Position numbers and translations under genes: made by a program. Of a DNA stretch of 61,889 nt, positions 43,394 through 52,455 are shown one piece after another (position 1 is the stretch's first letter; every line of letters starts with the position of its first letter). This DNA comes from Chryseobacterium sp. Lineage in GTDB: Bacteria; Bacteroidota; Bacteroidia; Flavobacteriales; Weeksellaceae. Under the pieces are notes generated by a model, which was given only the letters and a program-made list of their open reading frames with translations, was not told the DNA's origin and ran no database searches. The stretch spans positions 1 through 61,889 of the forward strand of contig JAITMC010000041.1 in NCBI GenBank assembly GCA_031277615.1. Direction: 5' to 3'.

Positions 43394-44203
43394 TTATTTT
43401 TTCTTCAGCTCAATCCATTCTATTGAATCGGCTTCGTTTCCCACTCCTTTTATCAAGTATTTTTGTCCTTCTTTTTTTATTTCAAAAGCAGGACCATCTG
43501 AACTGCAGTTGGGTTCATTTCCGGCATAATATAATTCTATAAGACTTCCTTTGCTGGTGATGGTATATTTTCCGTTACAGCGAATGGGTTCATGATAAGT
43601 GTTGGTTTCCAAAACAGCTTCTTCTTTTTTAATGGTAAAATAATAGGATATAGAGGCCATTCCGGTAGTTGTTTCTTCAGTTTCTACAGACACTGAAAAA
43701 TCACCCAGATATTGGGACGGAACTTCTTTATCCGGAGAAGATCGCGCCGCTTTTTTATCTTCTGAAACCAGCTCTTCAGCAAAATCTGTAAAAGATTTCT
43801 GATTAGAGACAGACTGTGTATTCAGGAAGTCTTCATTTTCAGCTCCTGCTTTTACTATTTTCTTCAGTCTGTAGGTGTTATCATAGTAAAAAATATAGGT
43901 TTCATCATAGGTCTCTGTTATCACCTCATCTATGTACATATTTACTGTAAATGTGACTTTTATATTTAATCCTTCCCTCATAATTTCTGTTGCATTATAG
44001 GTCATTGCACAACCGGATCCGCAGCTTAGGACCAATGATTTTCCGGTAGAACCGGCCACATTATCTGCTGAAGATCCCGGAATCCCTTTTTTCGGGACTG
44101 TCTGTGTGTCCGGTTCAATACTATGATTTGTTGTTTCGGGAACTTGTTTTTTGCAGTTGACCAGCAGTAATAGCAAGGAAGATAGTATTAGTTTTTTTGT
44201 CAT
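43394..44203 (-). CDS. lipoprotein, CGxGCAMTY family, variant C-terminus (269 aa)
   Basis: Signal peptide MTKKLILSSLLLLLVNC (lipobox LVNC). Residues about 45-140 (SLVLSCGSGCAMTYNATEI...VTFTVNMYIDEVITETYDETYIFYYD) form the N-terminal module shared with 45148-46044 and 48752-49672. The C-terminal half differs from theirs: it carries ISYYFTIKKEEAVL, CNGKYTITSKGSLIELYYAG and SIEWIELKKK. Last gene of the minus-strand lipoprotein cluster behind the cell-wall effector gene. An immunity role in the periplasm is inferred from the context. Confidence 0.78.
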   Translation of the reverse strand: MTKKLILSSLLLLLVNCKKQVPETTNHSIEPDTQTVPKKGIPGSSADNVAGSTGKSLVLSCGSGCAMTYNATEIMREGLNIKVTFTVNMYIDEVITETYDETYIFYYDNTYRLKKIVKAGAENEDFLNTQSVSNQKSFTDFAEELVSEDKKAARSSPDKEVPSQYLGDFSVSVETEETTTGMASISYYFTIKKEEAVLETNTYHEPIRCNGKYTITSKGSLIELYYAGNEPNCSSDGPAFEIKKEGQKYLIKGVGNEADSIEWIELKKK

Positions 44204-44303
44204 GGGTTTATTTTAACTTTCTTATTGATGCTATAGAATATAAAGCAGTTAAAGTCTGTTTATATTGATTAACTGTTTGAAAAAGGGGAAGTCTTCATCC
44301 CAA

Positions 44304-44984
44304 TTAAGTTTGCGTTTCTGTTGTTTTCTCTACTTGTTTTATTTGAGATGACTTTTTTTCTTCAATTTTTGTATGGTCAATCTTTTTGTTTTTTACTAAT
44401 TTAATTTTTCCAGAGTCATCCACATAATATTCAGCCCAACTTTTCACGCTTGAACCAGATTCATCATCTAACAAACTAAGTAGAAAAATTTTATTATTGT
44501 TGATATAGTAATAAAGCTGTTTTACAGTAAGGGCCTCAATATAATTTATTGATTCATAAATAGCAATTGAATCTGTTATTACTTCATCTTTTTTTATGAA
44601 TAAGGAAACTTGATTATAAATATCTGCATTCTCAAGATTTTCTGGAATTGTTTTTTTAATATACAATTCCAAATTGTCATTAAGATGCCCAATAATTTTT
44701 TTTTCTCTGAGTGAATCTAATTTTGAATAGTCAAAATTAATTTTAGATAATATGCATTTTAAATCATCTTGTTTAACTTCTTCTTCTGAACGATCGAAAT
44801 AAGGAGATGTTAATAGGCAAGAAATATTTATTTGGTCTACAAAACCTAAATCAGATATAAGCTTATCACCACTCCATTGATTGTTTATATAAACCTGATC
44901 AGAAACTATTTTAGTTGATTTATCAGTTACTTTTTTACAAGATAATAGGGCAGAAAAGCAAACTAGCATTACAAAATATTTCAT
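44304..44984 (-). CDS. lipoprotein (226 aa)
   Basis: Signal peptide MKYFVMLVCFSALLSC, lipobox LLSC. Mature part helical and acidic-basic mixed (LREKKIIGHLNDNLELYIKKTIPENLENADIYNQVSLFIKKDEVI). Its start overlaps the stop of an upstream remnant frame (TAATG at 44983-44986, see 44984-45163), so it was translationally coupled to a gene whose 5' part is now gone. Same orientation and cluster as the CGxGCAMTY lipoproteins. Function unknown. Confidence 0.72.
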   Translation of the reverse strand: MKYFVMLVCFSALLSCKKVTDKSTKIVSDQVYINNQWSGDKLISDLGFVDQINISCLLTSPYFDRSEEEVKQDDLKCILSKINFDYSKLDSLREKKIIGHLNDNLELYIKKTIPENLENADIYNQVSLFIKKDEVITDSIAIYESINYIEALTVKQLYYYINNNKIFLLSLLDDESGSSVKSWAEYYVDDSGKIKLVKNKKIDHTKIEEKKSSQIKQVEKTTETQT

Positions 44985-45163
44985 TATTTTTCTTTTATTA
45001 TTTTGATTGAACTATTATTAAAGTTTCCAGAATGCAAGTGCGAATTATGTAGCGTACCACCATTCCCTGCTCTTTTTAATTTCTTACAATATTCATTTAC
45101 TCCTGAATACAACACAACCTTTTTATTTACCAATTCAAATGAACAGTTTACTCTTTGACTATT
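44984..45163 (-). pseudogene. 3' remnant of a gene (59 codons)
   Basis: A minus-strand frame without start codon encodes NSQRVNCSFELVNKKVVLYSGVN...LHSGNFNNSSIKIIKEK and ends at TAA 44984-44986, one base overlapping the ATG of the next lipoprotein. Its ending SIKIIKEK parallels SIEWIELKKK of the 269-residue lipoprotein, so it is probably the tail of another lipoprotein. It overlaps the last 16 bases of the upstream gene (45148-46044), a likely recombination joint. Confidence 0.55.
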
Positions 45164-46044
45164 TTACCTTCTTCATTAATTTTGAATTTTTCAAAAGCTT
45201 TGAGATTAGGACCATTACCATGATATTCTTCAATAATAAAACTAGGTAATATTTTGAAAGTAACGGGATTTTCGTCACCTATTAAACCTATCTCTTTGTA
45301 ATCAATAATTACATTGTTTTTGGTTGTTACTAAAACAAAATATTCTGAATCACCCCGGAGTATTGAAATAACCAGATATAAAAAGTTTTCATCGGAACGT
45401 ATTACAAAACCTTTGTATGTTTCAGCGTCATAACTATTGTTCTTCAGAAATTCTATTAAAAGGGGTTTGAGTTCATAATTTGGATATTTACTTTCAGAAT
45501 AATCATCATTAAAGTATTCATAAAAACTAAATGGTAAATTTACTTTTTTAGGAATCTTCGCCACAATAAATTTATTTTCTTCTGATTTATTTTTATTATC
45601 TGATGAAGAAGCTTTAATTAAATTTTCACTGAATTCTATAAACGACCTCCGAGCTCCATTAGGTAGAGTTTCTAAAGCATTATTTTTTGTGCCTTTTAAT
45701 ATAATCTTATTGATTTTAGGCGACTGATCATAGAAAAATAAGTAAGTTTCATTATAAGTGTCTGATAACTGTTCATTGGTGTACATTTCAACCGTAAATT
45801 TCACTTTAAAAACAGAATTTTCTTTTTCGACATTATTTGCTATATAAGTCATTGCACAACCTCCACCACAACTCACGACAAACGATTTGTATTGAAGACT
45901 CTCTAAATAATTCGTTTCAGGCATCTCAATTTTTTTAGTTTTGACTGTATCCAGGAGATCCCTATTTTGTGCATTTGATGCTTTTTTACATCCTATCAAT
46001 AGCACCATGAATATGTTTAAGAAAATGATTTTATTTGTTCGCAT
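45148..46044 (-). CDS. lipoprotein, CGxGCAMTY family (298 aa)
   Basis: ATG 46044 gives signal peptide MRTNKIIFLNIFMVLLIGC (lipobox LIGC); an earlier start at 46092 adds 16 residues lacking signal features. N-terminal module SFVVSCGGGCAMTYIAN...KFTVEMYTNEQLSDTYNETYLFFYD is shared with 43394 and 48752. The C-terminal half (YPNYELKPLLIEFL, FKINEEGKIVKE) matches the 48752 and 46127 proteins, so the gene is a mosaic. Predicted periplasmic, possible immunity protein. Follows 46127 after 82 bases. Confidence 0.78.
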   Translation of the reverse strand: MRTNKIIFLNIFMVLLIGCKKASNAQNRDLLDTVKTKKIEMPETNYLESLQYKSFVVSCGGGCAMTYIANNVEKENSVFKVKFTVEMYTNEQLSDTYNETYLFFYDQSPKINKIILKGTKNNALETLPNGARRSFIEFSENLIKASSSDNKNKSEENKFIVAKIPKKVNLPFSFYEYFNDDYSESKYPNYELKPLLIEFLKNNSYDAETYKGFVIRSDENFLYLVISILRGDSEYFVLVTTKNNVIIDYKEIGLIGDENPVTFKILPSFIIEEYHGNGPNLKAFEKFKINEEGKIVKE

Positions 46045-46126
46045 TTTTGTGTTTGATAAATGGGAAACTTCAAAAACAGAGAAATATACCAATTGAGTTT
46101 TTAACTAACGGTAAACGCTATTATTT

Positions 46127-47026
46127 TTATTTTATTAATCCATCCTTTGATATAGTATATAATTTATTGCTAATTATTTTAGAATTTGAAGTTTTAGTTA
46201 TCTTTATCTTATAATCTCTAGAAATACTGTAAATAGTTGTATCGCCATTCCCATTATTGGATTCCTGACTGGTATATAAAATGATATTTGAAGTTATGAG
46301 AAAGTCATTATTGAAAATAAACAAATGCCATGAAGACTGTCCGGAATCATTATAAGTTATTAAAATGACAGGTTTAATATTTTCATTAATTGGAGGGAGT
46401 TTGGCTATTTTATAATTATCCTGATGTTCAAGTGGAAATAAGTTATAATATTCTTTATCCAATTCTATGAATCCATTCTCTTCAGCAATAGCATCATAAT
46501 CATATCTATTGGGTAATGGTAATTCATTACATTTATTATATATTTTTTCTAAAGCTTTATTCTTATTAATATCTCTTACATTTCCTGATAAACATTCATC
46601 AAAAAGAACTTTCCATTTTTGTTCATATTTCAACTCAACAGGATTTTCTAAATTTGCTGAAGTATTAAATAATTTACCATCATTTTTATTATATTCAACC
46701 CATCCAATGGTGCCTGTACCCTCTGTCTCAAAAAACAATTTACAGGAGATAGTATTTCCACTATTTTCATCAATCAATAAATTCACTTTATCCTTATTTA
46801 TTTTCCATTCAGAAAATGGAAAATCACTGCTTCTTACAAGTTCTGTCAAATAATCATAACAACTTTCTGAAATTGGATTAGGTATATTATTTCTTTCAAT
46901 ATTTACTCTTTCATTAATTTTATTTTTTTTTATATTATCCTTTTTTACAGGTTCTCCTTTGCAGCAAAAAATAGTAAGGATAAACAAAAATTTCAGTATT
47001 GTTTTAGTTTTAATAACTACATCCAT
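46127..47026 (-). CDS. lipoprotein, C-terminal module only (299 aa)
   Basis: ATG 47026 gives signal peptide MDVVIKTKTILKFLFILTIFC (lipobox TIFC). An extra signal-like piece in frame upstream (ATG 47101, MKKALFILTIFTC) repeats ILTIF(T/C)C and looks like a leftover second signal peptide; the GTG at 47131 is improbable. The CGxGCAMTY module is missing, but the C-terminus (LPPINENIKPVILITYNDSGQSSWHLFIF...LYTISKDGLIK) matches that of the 48752 and 45148 proteins. Probable immunity-type periplasmic protein. Confidence 0.72.
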   Translation of the reverse strand: MDVVIKTKTILKFLFILTIFCCKGEPVKKDNIKKNKINERVNIERNNIPNPISESCYDYLTELVRSSDFPFSEWKINKDKVNLLIDENSGNTISCKLFFETEGTGTIGWVEYNKNDGKLFNTSANLENPVELKYEQKWKVLFDECLSGNVRDINKNKALEKIYNKCNELPLPNRYDYDAIAEENGFIELDKEYYNLFPLEHQDNYKIAKLPPINENIKPVILITYNDSGQSSWHLFIFNNDFLITSNIILYTSQESNNGNGDTTIYSISRDYKIKITKTSNSKIISNKLYTISKDGLIK

Positions 47027-47123
47027 TGATTTGTCCCTATAATTCTTTTTCTGAGAATTGTAGCATGTAAATATGGTTAATATAAATAATGCTTTTTTCA
47101 TTTTAGTTTTTAAATTTTTGTCA

Positions 47124-47243
47124 CTATTCACTAGAGCATTTTATAAGATCAGCAGTCTTTTTCTTACTATCAAAAGGATTTTCTGTTTCAATAATTCGCA
47201 CTTCCATAAAATAATCCTGTCTGCTGCTGTTTTCGTTGAGGTT
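47124..47243 (-). pseudogene. remnant of an effector-like gene tail (39 codons)
   Basis: A minus-strand frame with no start encodes NLNENSSRQDYFMEVRIIETENPF...LIKCSSE and ends at TAG 47124-47126. SSRQDYF(M/I)EV occurs also in the 928-residue effector (residues 385-394), and the DNA matches at 29 of 30 bases between 47199-47228 and 51264-51293. It therefore is a displaced piece of another copy of the effector's second beta-domain. It follows three tandem stop codons after the upstream gene's end. Confidence 0.6.
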
Positions 47244-47249
47244 TTACTA

Positions 47250-48641
47250 TTACCTGCTTCTTTCATACACCCTTTGCGGAATTTTATTTAAATCTTTGTT
47301 TTGGCTTTTCATTAAAGAAATATATTTTTTATATACACCTTTTGCTTCCATATTTTCATTTAACCCCCATAAAACATCACCATAATTTAACCAAGCGACT
47401 ACACGATCAGGAAATGTTTCTGTAATTTTTTTGAGTAAGTAATTTGATGTTTCGTACTGTTTCTTTTGTTCTAGATGATAAGCCAAGTTATTGTAGCTAT
47501 TTACAGATTTATTGTCTAAGATTGTTTTTTTAAGCAGAAAATCAAGTTCATTGATACTAAGGCTTGAAGTACAATTGTAACTTTGATTTACTTTTGTGGC
47601 TATTTCAATTGCTTGATTCAAACTAATATCTCTAATTAATGATTGTAAAAATTTTCGGTTAAAAAAATCCACTTTAGAAAAGGGTATGGTTTCATTTGAA
47701 AAATAAGTATAACCAAATTTGCACATGTCAACATTCTCTACATAGGTTTCTCGCTTAAATTCTACTTTATCTAAAATGACGGAATTGTTAGTGTTATGAA
47801 AATAGTATTTGTAATTGATAAAATCGTGTGGGTTGTTCTCATCTATTTCTTTTTGAATAATTAATCTGTTATTTTCAAAGTAAATTTCATTATTCAAATT
47901 TTTAATTGAATTTATTGTATTTAGATCAAAATTAATTTCAAAATTTTCCTTTGCGCCATCCAAGTTAAGGTCTAGTGAAATATTTTGTGTAGCCATTTTT
48001 TTTTCATTTCTTAAAAGCGTAATTTCATTCTTTTCGCTTAAGCTTAATTGTGCTTCATCATTTTCATTTTTTGAGTATTCTGAAAGTAAAACTTCTTTTT
48101 GCCCATCAACCGCCTTAATTTTTAAACCGTCTTTTTGCTTTACAATTTGATACTTTATCTTATCAAATGATGTGTTTCCTAATTTTTTATAATCAGTGAA
48201 GCTATATGTATGTTGGCCAAGGTTTATAAACTCTTTGTTTTTGTTAATACCTACCATTTGGAAGGTTGGAAATTCTTCCGAAAATGTAGGAACAAGAATG
48301 ATATATTCTGAATTGTTTTTGAACAGTAGTACATTATCACTATTAACAGATTCGTTTTCGATACTGTACTGCCAATTTACATTAAGATAATTATCATTAA
48401 CATTTAAAAAGGTTCTTTCGGATTCTTTAAAAAATATTAAGGACAAGGCAAACTCAGTTTCCGTAAAGTCAGCAATGGAAAGGATTTTATTATTTTTTAC
48501 GCTACTTTTGCTACTTATTTCTTCAAAATTATTATTAACAGGTTGCGTTTTTGTCTTGTTTACAAGAATTTCCTTTTTTTGCTCCTTATTAGAACAGCTT
48601 AGTAGTATAATACTTAATATTACTAAAAATATTTTTTTCAT
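47250..48641 (-). CDS. lipoprotein with C-terminal TPR-like repeat (463 aa)
   Basis: Signal peptide MKKIFLVILSIILLSC (lipobox LLSC). Residues 40-330 are beta-rich (EYIILVPTFSEEFPTFQMVGINKNKEFINL). The end contains a TPR-like pair (SYNNLAYHLEQKKQYETSNYLLKKITETFPDRVVAWLNYGDVLWGLNENMEAKGVYKKYISLM), suggesting protein binding. It is 110 bases after the overlapping lipoprotein 48752 in the same operon. Probably periplasmic; adaptor or immunity function is an inference. Confidence 0.75.
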   Translation of the reverse strand: MKKIFLVILSIILLSCSNKEQKKEILVNKTKTQPVNNNFEEISSKSSVKNNKILSIADFTETEFALSLIFFKESERTFLNVNDNYLNVNWQYSIENESVNSDNVLLFKNNSEYIILVPTFSEEFPTFQMVGINKNKEFINLGQHTYSFTDYKKLGNTSFDKIKYQIVKQKDGLKIKAVDGQKEVLLSEYSKNENDEAQLSLSEKNEITLLRNEKKMATQNISLDLNLDGAKENFEINFDLNTINSIKNLNNEIYFENNRLIIQKEIDENNPHDFINYKYYFHNTNNSVILDKVEFKRETYVENVDMCKFGYTYFSNETIPFSKVDFFNRKFLQSLIRDISLNQAIEIATKVNQSYNCTSSLSINELDFLLKKTILDNKSVNSYNNLAYHLEQKKQYETSNYLLKKITETFPDRVVAWLNYGDVLWGLNENMEAKGVYKKYISLMKSQNKDLNKIPQRVYERSR

Positions 48642-48751
48642 AATTTTTTAAATATTTATTGAATATTAGTGAAGACTTTTCTGTTTTTCTGACCAATCAA
48701 TCACTTAGTGATTTTTAATGGGTTTCATTTGCTTTCCTATACGCTTCGATA

Positions 48752-49672
48752 TTATAGTTTTATAATACTTCCATTATCTGATATTTTATATCTTCCTATC
48801 TCTTTTTTAGGATCATCTGCATTCTTTGCTTTATATAATATGATAAGATATTCTTTTGTTATATTAAAATCTTGAATACTTTCGCCATCCATTTTTGCTA
48901 TTTTTAAAGAAGAAATTAACTTGTCTTTTTCTGCAGTTATCAATTCATATCCTTCAATATCAGAATCTGTATATGCACAAATTATTGGCTGAATATTATT
49001 GAGCTTAGGTAATAAAAAAAAATTTGTTGGAGATCTGTCAATACTATAATTGGCAAGAATATCTTTATTTTTTGGAAAAGTATATGAAGGATATCTTTCT
49101 GAACATTTTTCTGAATTATCATAACAAATATTGTAAAAATCATCAAAATTAAAAGGTAATTTACATATACTATATTCCTTTTCATCAGATGAATTATTTT
49201 GTTTTTTACCTTTCGAGAATATAATACCTTTATTAGTCGTTAAATTATTACCAAAATCTAAAAACGATCGTTGAGCATCTGGCATAATGGTCCCTAAAAA
49301 ATCTTCATTTTCACCCTTTTTTATAATTTTATCTAATTTGCCTAAGTCATTATATGAAAAAATGTATGCTTCATCGTAAGTATCGGTTATTTTTTCATCT
49401 TCATACATTTTAACATTAAATGTTACATCTATTGTATTATTAATTTGCTTTATACTCTCAGGTGAATAGCTAATTGCACAGCCTGAGCCACAACTTATAA
49501 CAAAAGACTCTTTAACAAAACCATTAATCTTATCAAATGAAGAAGTATTTTCTTTTTGGGGGACTCTTAATATATCAGATTTAACGTTATCCGTTATCGT
49601 TTTAGGAGTTTCTTTTTTACAACTTACTGCAAATAAGAACATACTAACCACTAAATATTTATTTATTATCAT
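48752..49672 (-). CDS. lipoprotein, CGxGCAMTY family; likely cognate immunity (306 aa)
   Basis: Signal peptide MIINKYLVVSMFLFAVSC (lipobox AVSC). Contains the CGxGCA module (SFVISCGSGCAISYSPE...VKMYEDEKITDTYDEAYIFSYND) and the C-terminal domain ending YKISDNGSIIKL. Its ATG (49670-49672) lies inside the effector gene, overlapping it by 14 bp, which strongly couples the two genes. A periplasm-facing lipoprotein next to a cell-wall-degrading effector is the classic immunity arrangement. Biochemical immunity is not shown. Confidence 0.78.
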   Translation of the reverse strand: MIINKYLVVSMFLFAVSCKKETPKTITDNVKSDILRVPQKENTSSFDKINGFVKESFVISCGSGCAISYSPESIKQINNTIDVTFNVKMYEDEKITDTYDEAYIFSYNDLGKLDKIIKKGENEDFLGTIMPDAQRSFLDFGNNLTTNKGIIFSKGKKQNNSSDEKEYSICKLPFNFDDFYNICYDNSEKCSERYPSYTFPKNKDILANYSIDRSPTNFFLLPKLNNIQPIICAYTDSDIEGYELITAEKDKLISSLKIAKMDGESIQDFNITKEYLIILYKAKNADDPKKEIGRYKISDNGSIIKL

Positions 49673-52445
49673 TTTTAGAATTTATTAATGCTTCTTTTAT
49701 TTCTTCTGGAGTAACGTGTGCCCTATTTAGACCATCATCTGCATAATAAGATTCACCATTTTTGGCATACCTTATTATTTTTTCTCCACTTTTTGTTAAT
49801 TTATCACTTATACGTTTCCCTTTTTCAACACCAATACTAGCCCACTCCTGAGCGGCAGAATACATGGCATCTTCAACAGCACCGCTCGCTTCCAAATATC
49901 CAATAATCTTTGGCCTTTTAACTTTGATAAGATAATCATCAAAAATTTTATCTTGTGTTTCCTGATCTAATTTTTTATTTATATCAAGACTCAAACTTAA
50001 AACTGCACTCTTTAATGTCTCTGGAATAAGTTGATACCTGCCTATGGCAAAAAGATCTTTATCTGCCTGTTTTTTTTGAATTTCTTTGATAGTAGTTTCA
50101 ACAACTTTTACAGTATTTACTACTTTAACAACCCGTTTGTATTTTATCTTACCATTGACTTTATATGCTACTTTTTCGGTTTTATTGCATTTATTATAAT
50201 CATCTGATGATTCAACTTTCGCTATTAAATTTCCAAATTTACTATGAGCCCATTTATATTTATCTGTTTTTTTACTTTCTTCAGTCTTATTTTCTTTTGC
50301 ACTTCCGACACTACAATTACAAGTATTTTGATATCCTAGTTTGTTGGCTAAAGCTATAATATTTTCGCCATTTACACTATTATTATCTTTTACAAAATAT
50401 TCATCTTTGAGATATTCTAAGTCAAAAGTTCTAACATCATAATGTACCCAAGTTGTAGCAATATACTCCTCATCTATTCTATTTCTGGAACTTGGTTCTA
50501 AAGCAAAAACATTATGCTCTTTCCATCTATATTTTGCATTAGTATATTTAATCAGAAGATCTCTTACTTTATCTGCATTTTTCTCAGTATTAATTGAATC
50601 AGAAAGTTTATAAATATGAATATCTAAAGCCTTTCCCATGTGGTTAGTACTATGTCGTTTATTTATCTTATTATTAGCATTACAACGATAGCCTGAATTT
50701 ATTTTACCTACTCTCAATCCTATTTGCTTTTCCTGATTAGCTAAATAAAATTTTATTGCTTTCTCTACCCATAATAACGATCTATGAATACCTGGGTATT
50801 CATATTTCCGACTTTTTTCAAGAATTTTAGCATTATTTCTCTCTTCTGAATATAGACCTTTTCCAAATCCTGTACATTTTTTACATGGACATTTTCCTTC
50901 GTTAATGTTAACTGGATATTTATTTGAAAAGTCATCAATAGCCTTTAGAACATTTCCACAAACTTTCCCTGTTTCAGGAACTTTTATATAATCTCTCTGG
51001 AACTGTTTAATCATTCTTTCGGTTCTGTCTGTGAATTTATCTGTTGGTACATTTCCACCAAAACCTGCTAAACGTATATTTATTTCTCTTATCAACTCGC
51101 TTGGAGGGGAATTTTTATCAATACAATATTTACCTCCACAATTCTTAGTTTCTAATTTTGTTTTTTCTACTGCCGTAGCACTTTCCCCGCTCTCTACTTT
51201 CGTAGGCGCAGCATCTATACTCACAGGCATCACCCCAGAAGTCACTGATGTATTGTTGTCGATCACTTCTATAAAATAATCCTGTCTGCTGCTATCACTG
51301 CCACCATCTTTGGCTTTATCAAACATCTTTTTGGTAAGCTGTACATTATTGATGTAATTGTTGTCACCAATTAAAATATAATCTTTTTCAAAAATCTTAT
51401 CATTGGTCCAGGTAAAATTATCTTCCTCCCATATTTTCACTTTCACTTTTTTGTTTTTCATCTTTTTGGCAACAATCTTTATTCTTACAGTAGTTCCTAC
51501 TTTCGAAAAGTGGAGCCTGTTACCATTATTATCCACAAATTCAGCACTCAGGATCCTGCCTTGTGGATCATCATTCTTTTTACCACCTGTGGTTACGGGA
51601 AACTTTGGAGAATCTGGTTTAGGTTTGGGTTTCTCTGGGGCTGGAGTTGTTTTAGGCTTTGTTGGTGAGGGTGTCTGTTTTTTAGGAAGCTCTCTTTGTC
51701 TTGGAGGTTCTGGGTTGTAAGTAGGGTTAACTACATTAACATTAGGACTTGCTTTTTGTATATGTTTACTGACAACATCAGCTGTTACATAATATTCATG
51801 AGTGGGTCCCTCGCTTTTTTCACCTTGTGCAGTACGTGTATTGGCAATCAGTACAGCCATCGTGTAAAAGGGTAATCTGAAAACAGCTTCTGCCATTCCT
51901 TTTTCATTAACTCTGCTAAGAACAGGAACAGGATTTATTTTGTTCAATGCATTGACTGTAGGATTGTGGCCTTCTCCCTGTGCGTCATCTTCCCAAAGGG
52001 TAAAAGCTATCTGCATTCCGAACATCTCCACACCATATGCCCTTGCAATAATAGTATCTTTATAGCTCAGCTTTTTACCTTTTGGAATTGGTTTATAATT
52101 GGCATCTAAAAGCTCTACTCTGGTTATTTTGGGTTCTTTGGCCCGTTGCGGATGTATGACAAGTTCTCCTTTGTCGTTTCCTTGCTGTACAACAATTTTT
52201 ATCCCTTTATGCAGTAAACTTTTCTGCCCGAAAATATAAGGAACCACCTGCCCTTCTTTATGGCTACCTCCTTTTCTCCAACCTGTTTTGGTCTGTACCA
52301 TCACTTCCCAATGGGTTTGAGATAATGGTAAAGGGTTCTTTACAGAATGTAGAGGATTCAGCCAGTCATTTACTGAAGAAACAGAATACATTTCCTGTTT
52401 TCCTATTACAGGTTTATCGTTTCCGATGATTGTTAGCTTTCCCAT
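49659..52445 (-). CDS. multidomain cell-wall-targeting effector candidate (928 aa)
   Basis: No signal peptide. Residues about 1-230 and 297-411 are two beta-domains (Ig-like carrier, split by a proline-rich linker, 244-286). Then a peptidoglycan-binding domain (436-505, GFGGNVPTDKFTDRTERMIKQF), a Cys-rich joint (CPCKKC, 519-524), and an M15-type peptidase (575-680) with zinc site S-x-x-H602-x-x-G-x-A-x-D608 and WVH668Y. The C-terminus (735-910) is lysozyme-like: AKVE745SSDDY, then GRYQLIPETL and AAQEWASIGV. So one protein carries binding, D,D-peptidase and muramidase/transglycosylase modules. It follows a LysM and a PAAR-like gene and overlaps a lipoprotein gene, fitting a contractile-system effector. 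Enzyme activities are predicted from motifs. Confidence 0.82.
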   Translation of the reverse strand: MGKLTIIGNDKPVIGKQEMYSVSSVNDWLNPLHSVKNPLPLSQTHWEVMVQTKTGWRKGGSHKEGQVVPYIFGQKSLLHKGIKIVVQQGNDKGELVIHPQRAKEPKITRVELLDANYKPIPKGKKLSYKDTIIARAYGVEMFGMQIAFTLWEDDAQGEGHNPTVNALNKINPVPVLSRVNEKGMAEAVFRLPFYTMAVLIANTRTAQGEKSEGPTHEYYVTADVVSKHIQKASPNVNVVNPTYNPEPPRQRELPKKQTPSPTKPKTTPAPEKPKPKPDSPKFPVTTGGKKNDDPQGRILSAEFVDNNGNRLHFSKVGTTVRIKIVAKKMKNKKVKVKIWEEDNFTWTNDKIFEKDYILIGDNNYINNVQLTKKMFDKAKDGGSDSSRQDYFIEVIDNNTSVTSGVMPVSIDAAPTKVESGESATAVEKTKLETKNCGGKYCIDKNSPPSELIREINIRLAGFGGNVPTDKFTDRTERMIKQFQRDYIKVPETGKVCGNVLKAIDDFSNKYPVNINEGKCPCKKCTGFGKGLYSEERNNAKILEKSRKYEYPGIHRSLLWVEKAIKFYLANQEKQIGLRVGKINSGYRCNANNKINKRHSTNHMGKALDIHIYKLSDSINTEKNADKVRDLLIKYTNAKYRWKEHNVFALEPSSRNRIDEEYIATTWVHYDVRTFDLEYLKDEYFVKDNNSVNGENIIALANKLGYQNTCNCSVGSAKENKTEESKKTDKYKWAHSKFGNLIAKVESSDDYNKCNKTEKVAYKVNGKIKYKRVVKVVNTVKVVETTIKEIQKKQADKDLFAIGRYQLIPETLKSAVLSLSLDINKKLDQETQDKIFDDYLIKVKRPKIIGYLEASGAVEDAMYSAAQEWASIGVEKGKRISDKLTKSGEKIIRYAKNGESYYADDGLNRAHVTPEEIKEALINSKNDNK

Positions 52446-52455
52446 AATTGTGTTT

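Noticed and set aside
47073-47291. 72-codon plus frame
   Set aside because: Antisense over the effector remnant and flanking lipoprotein genes; hydrophobic by AT bias only.
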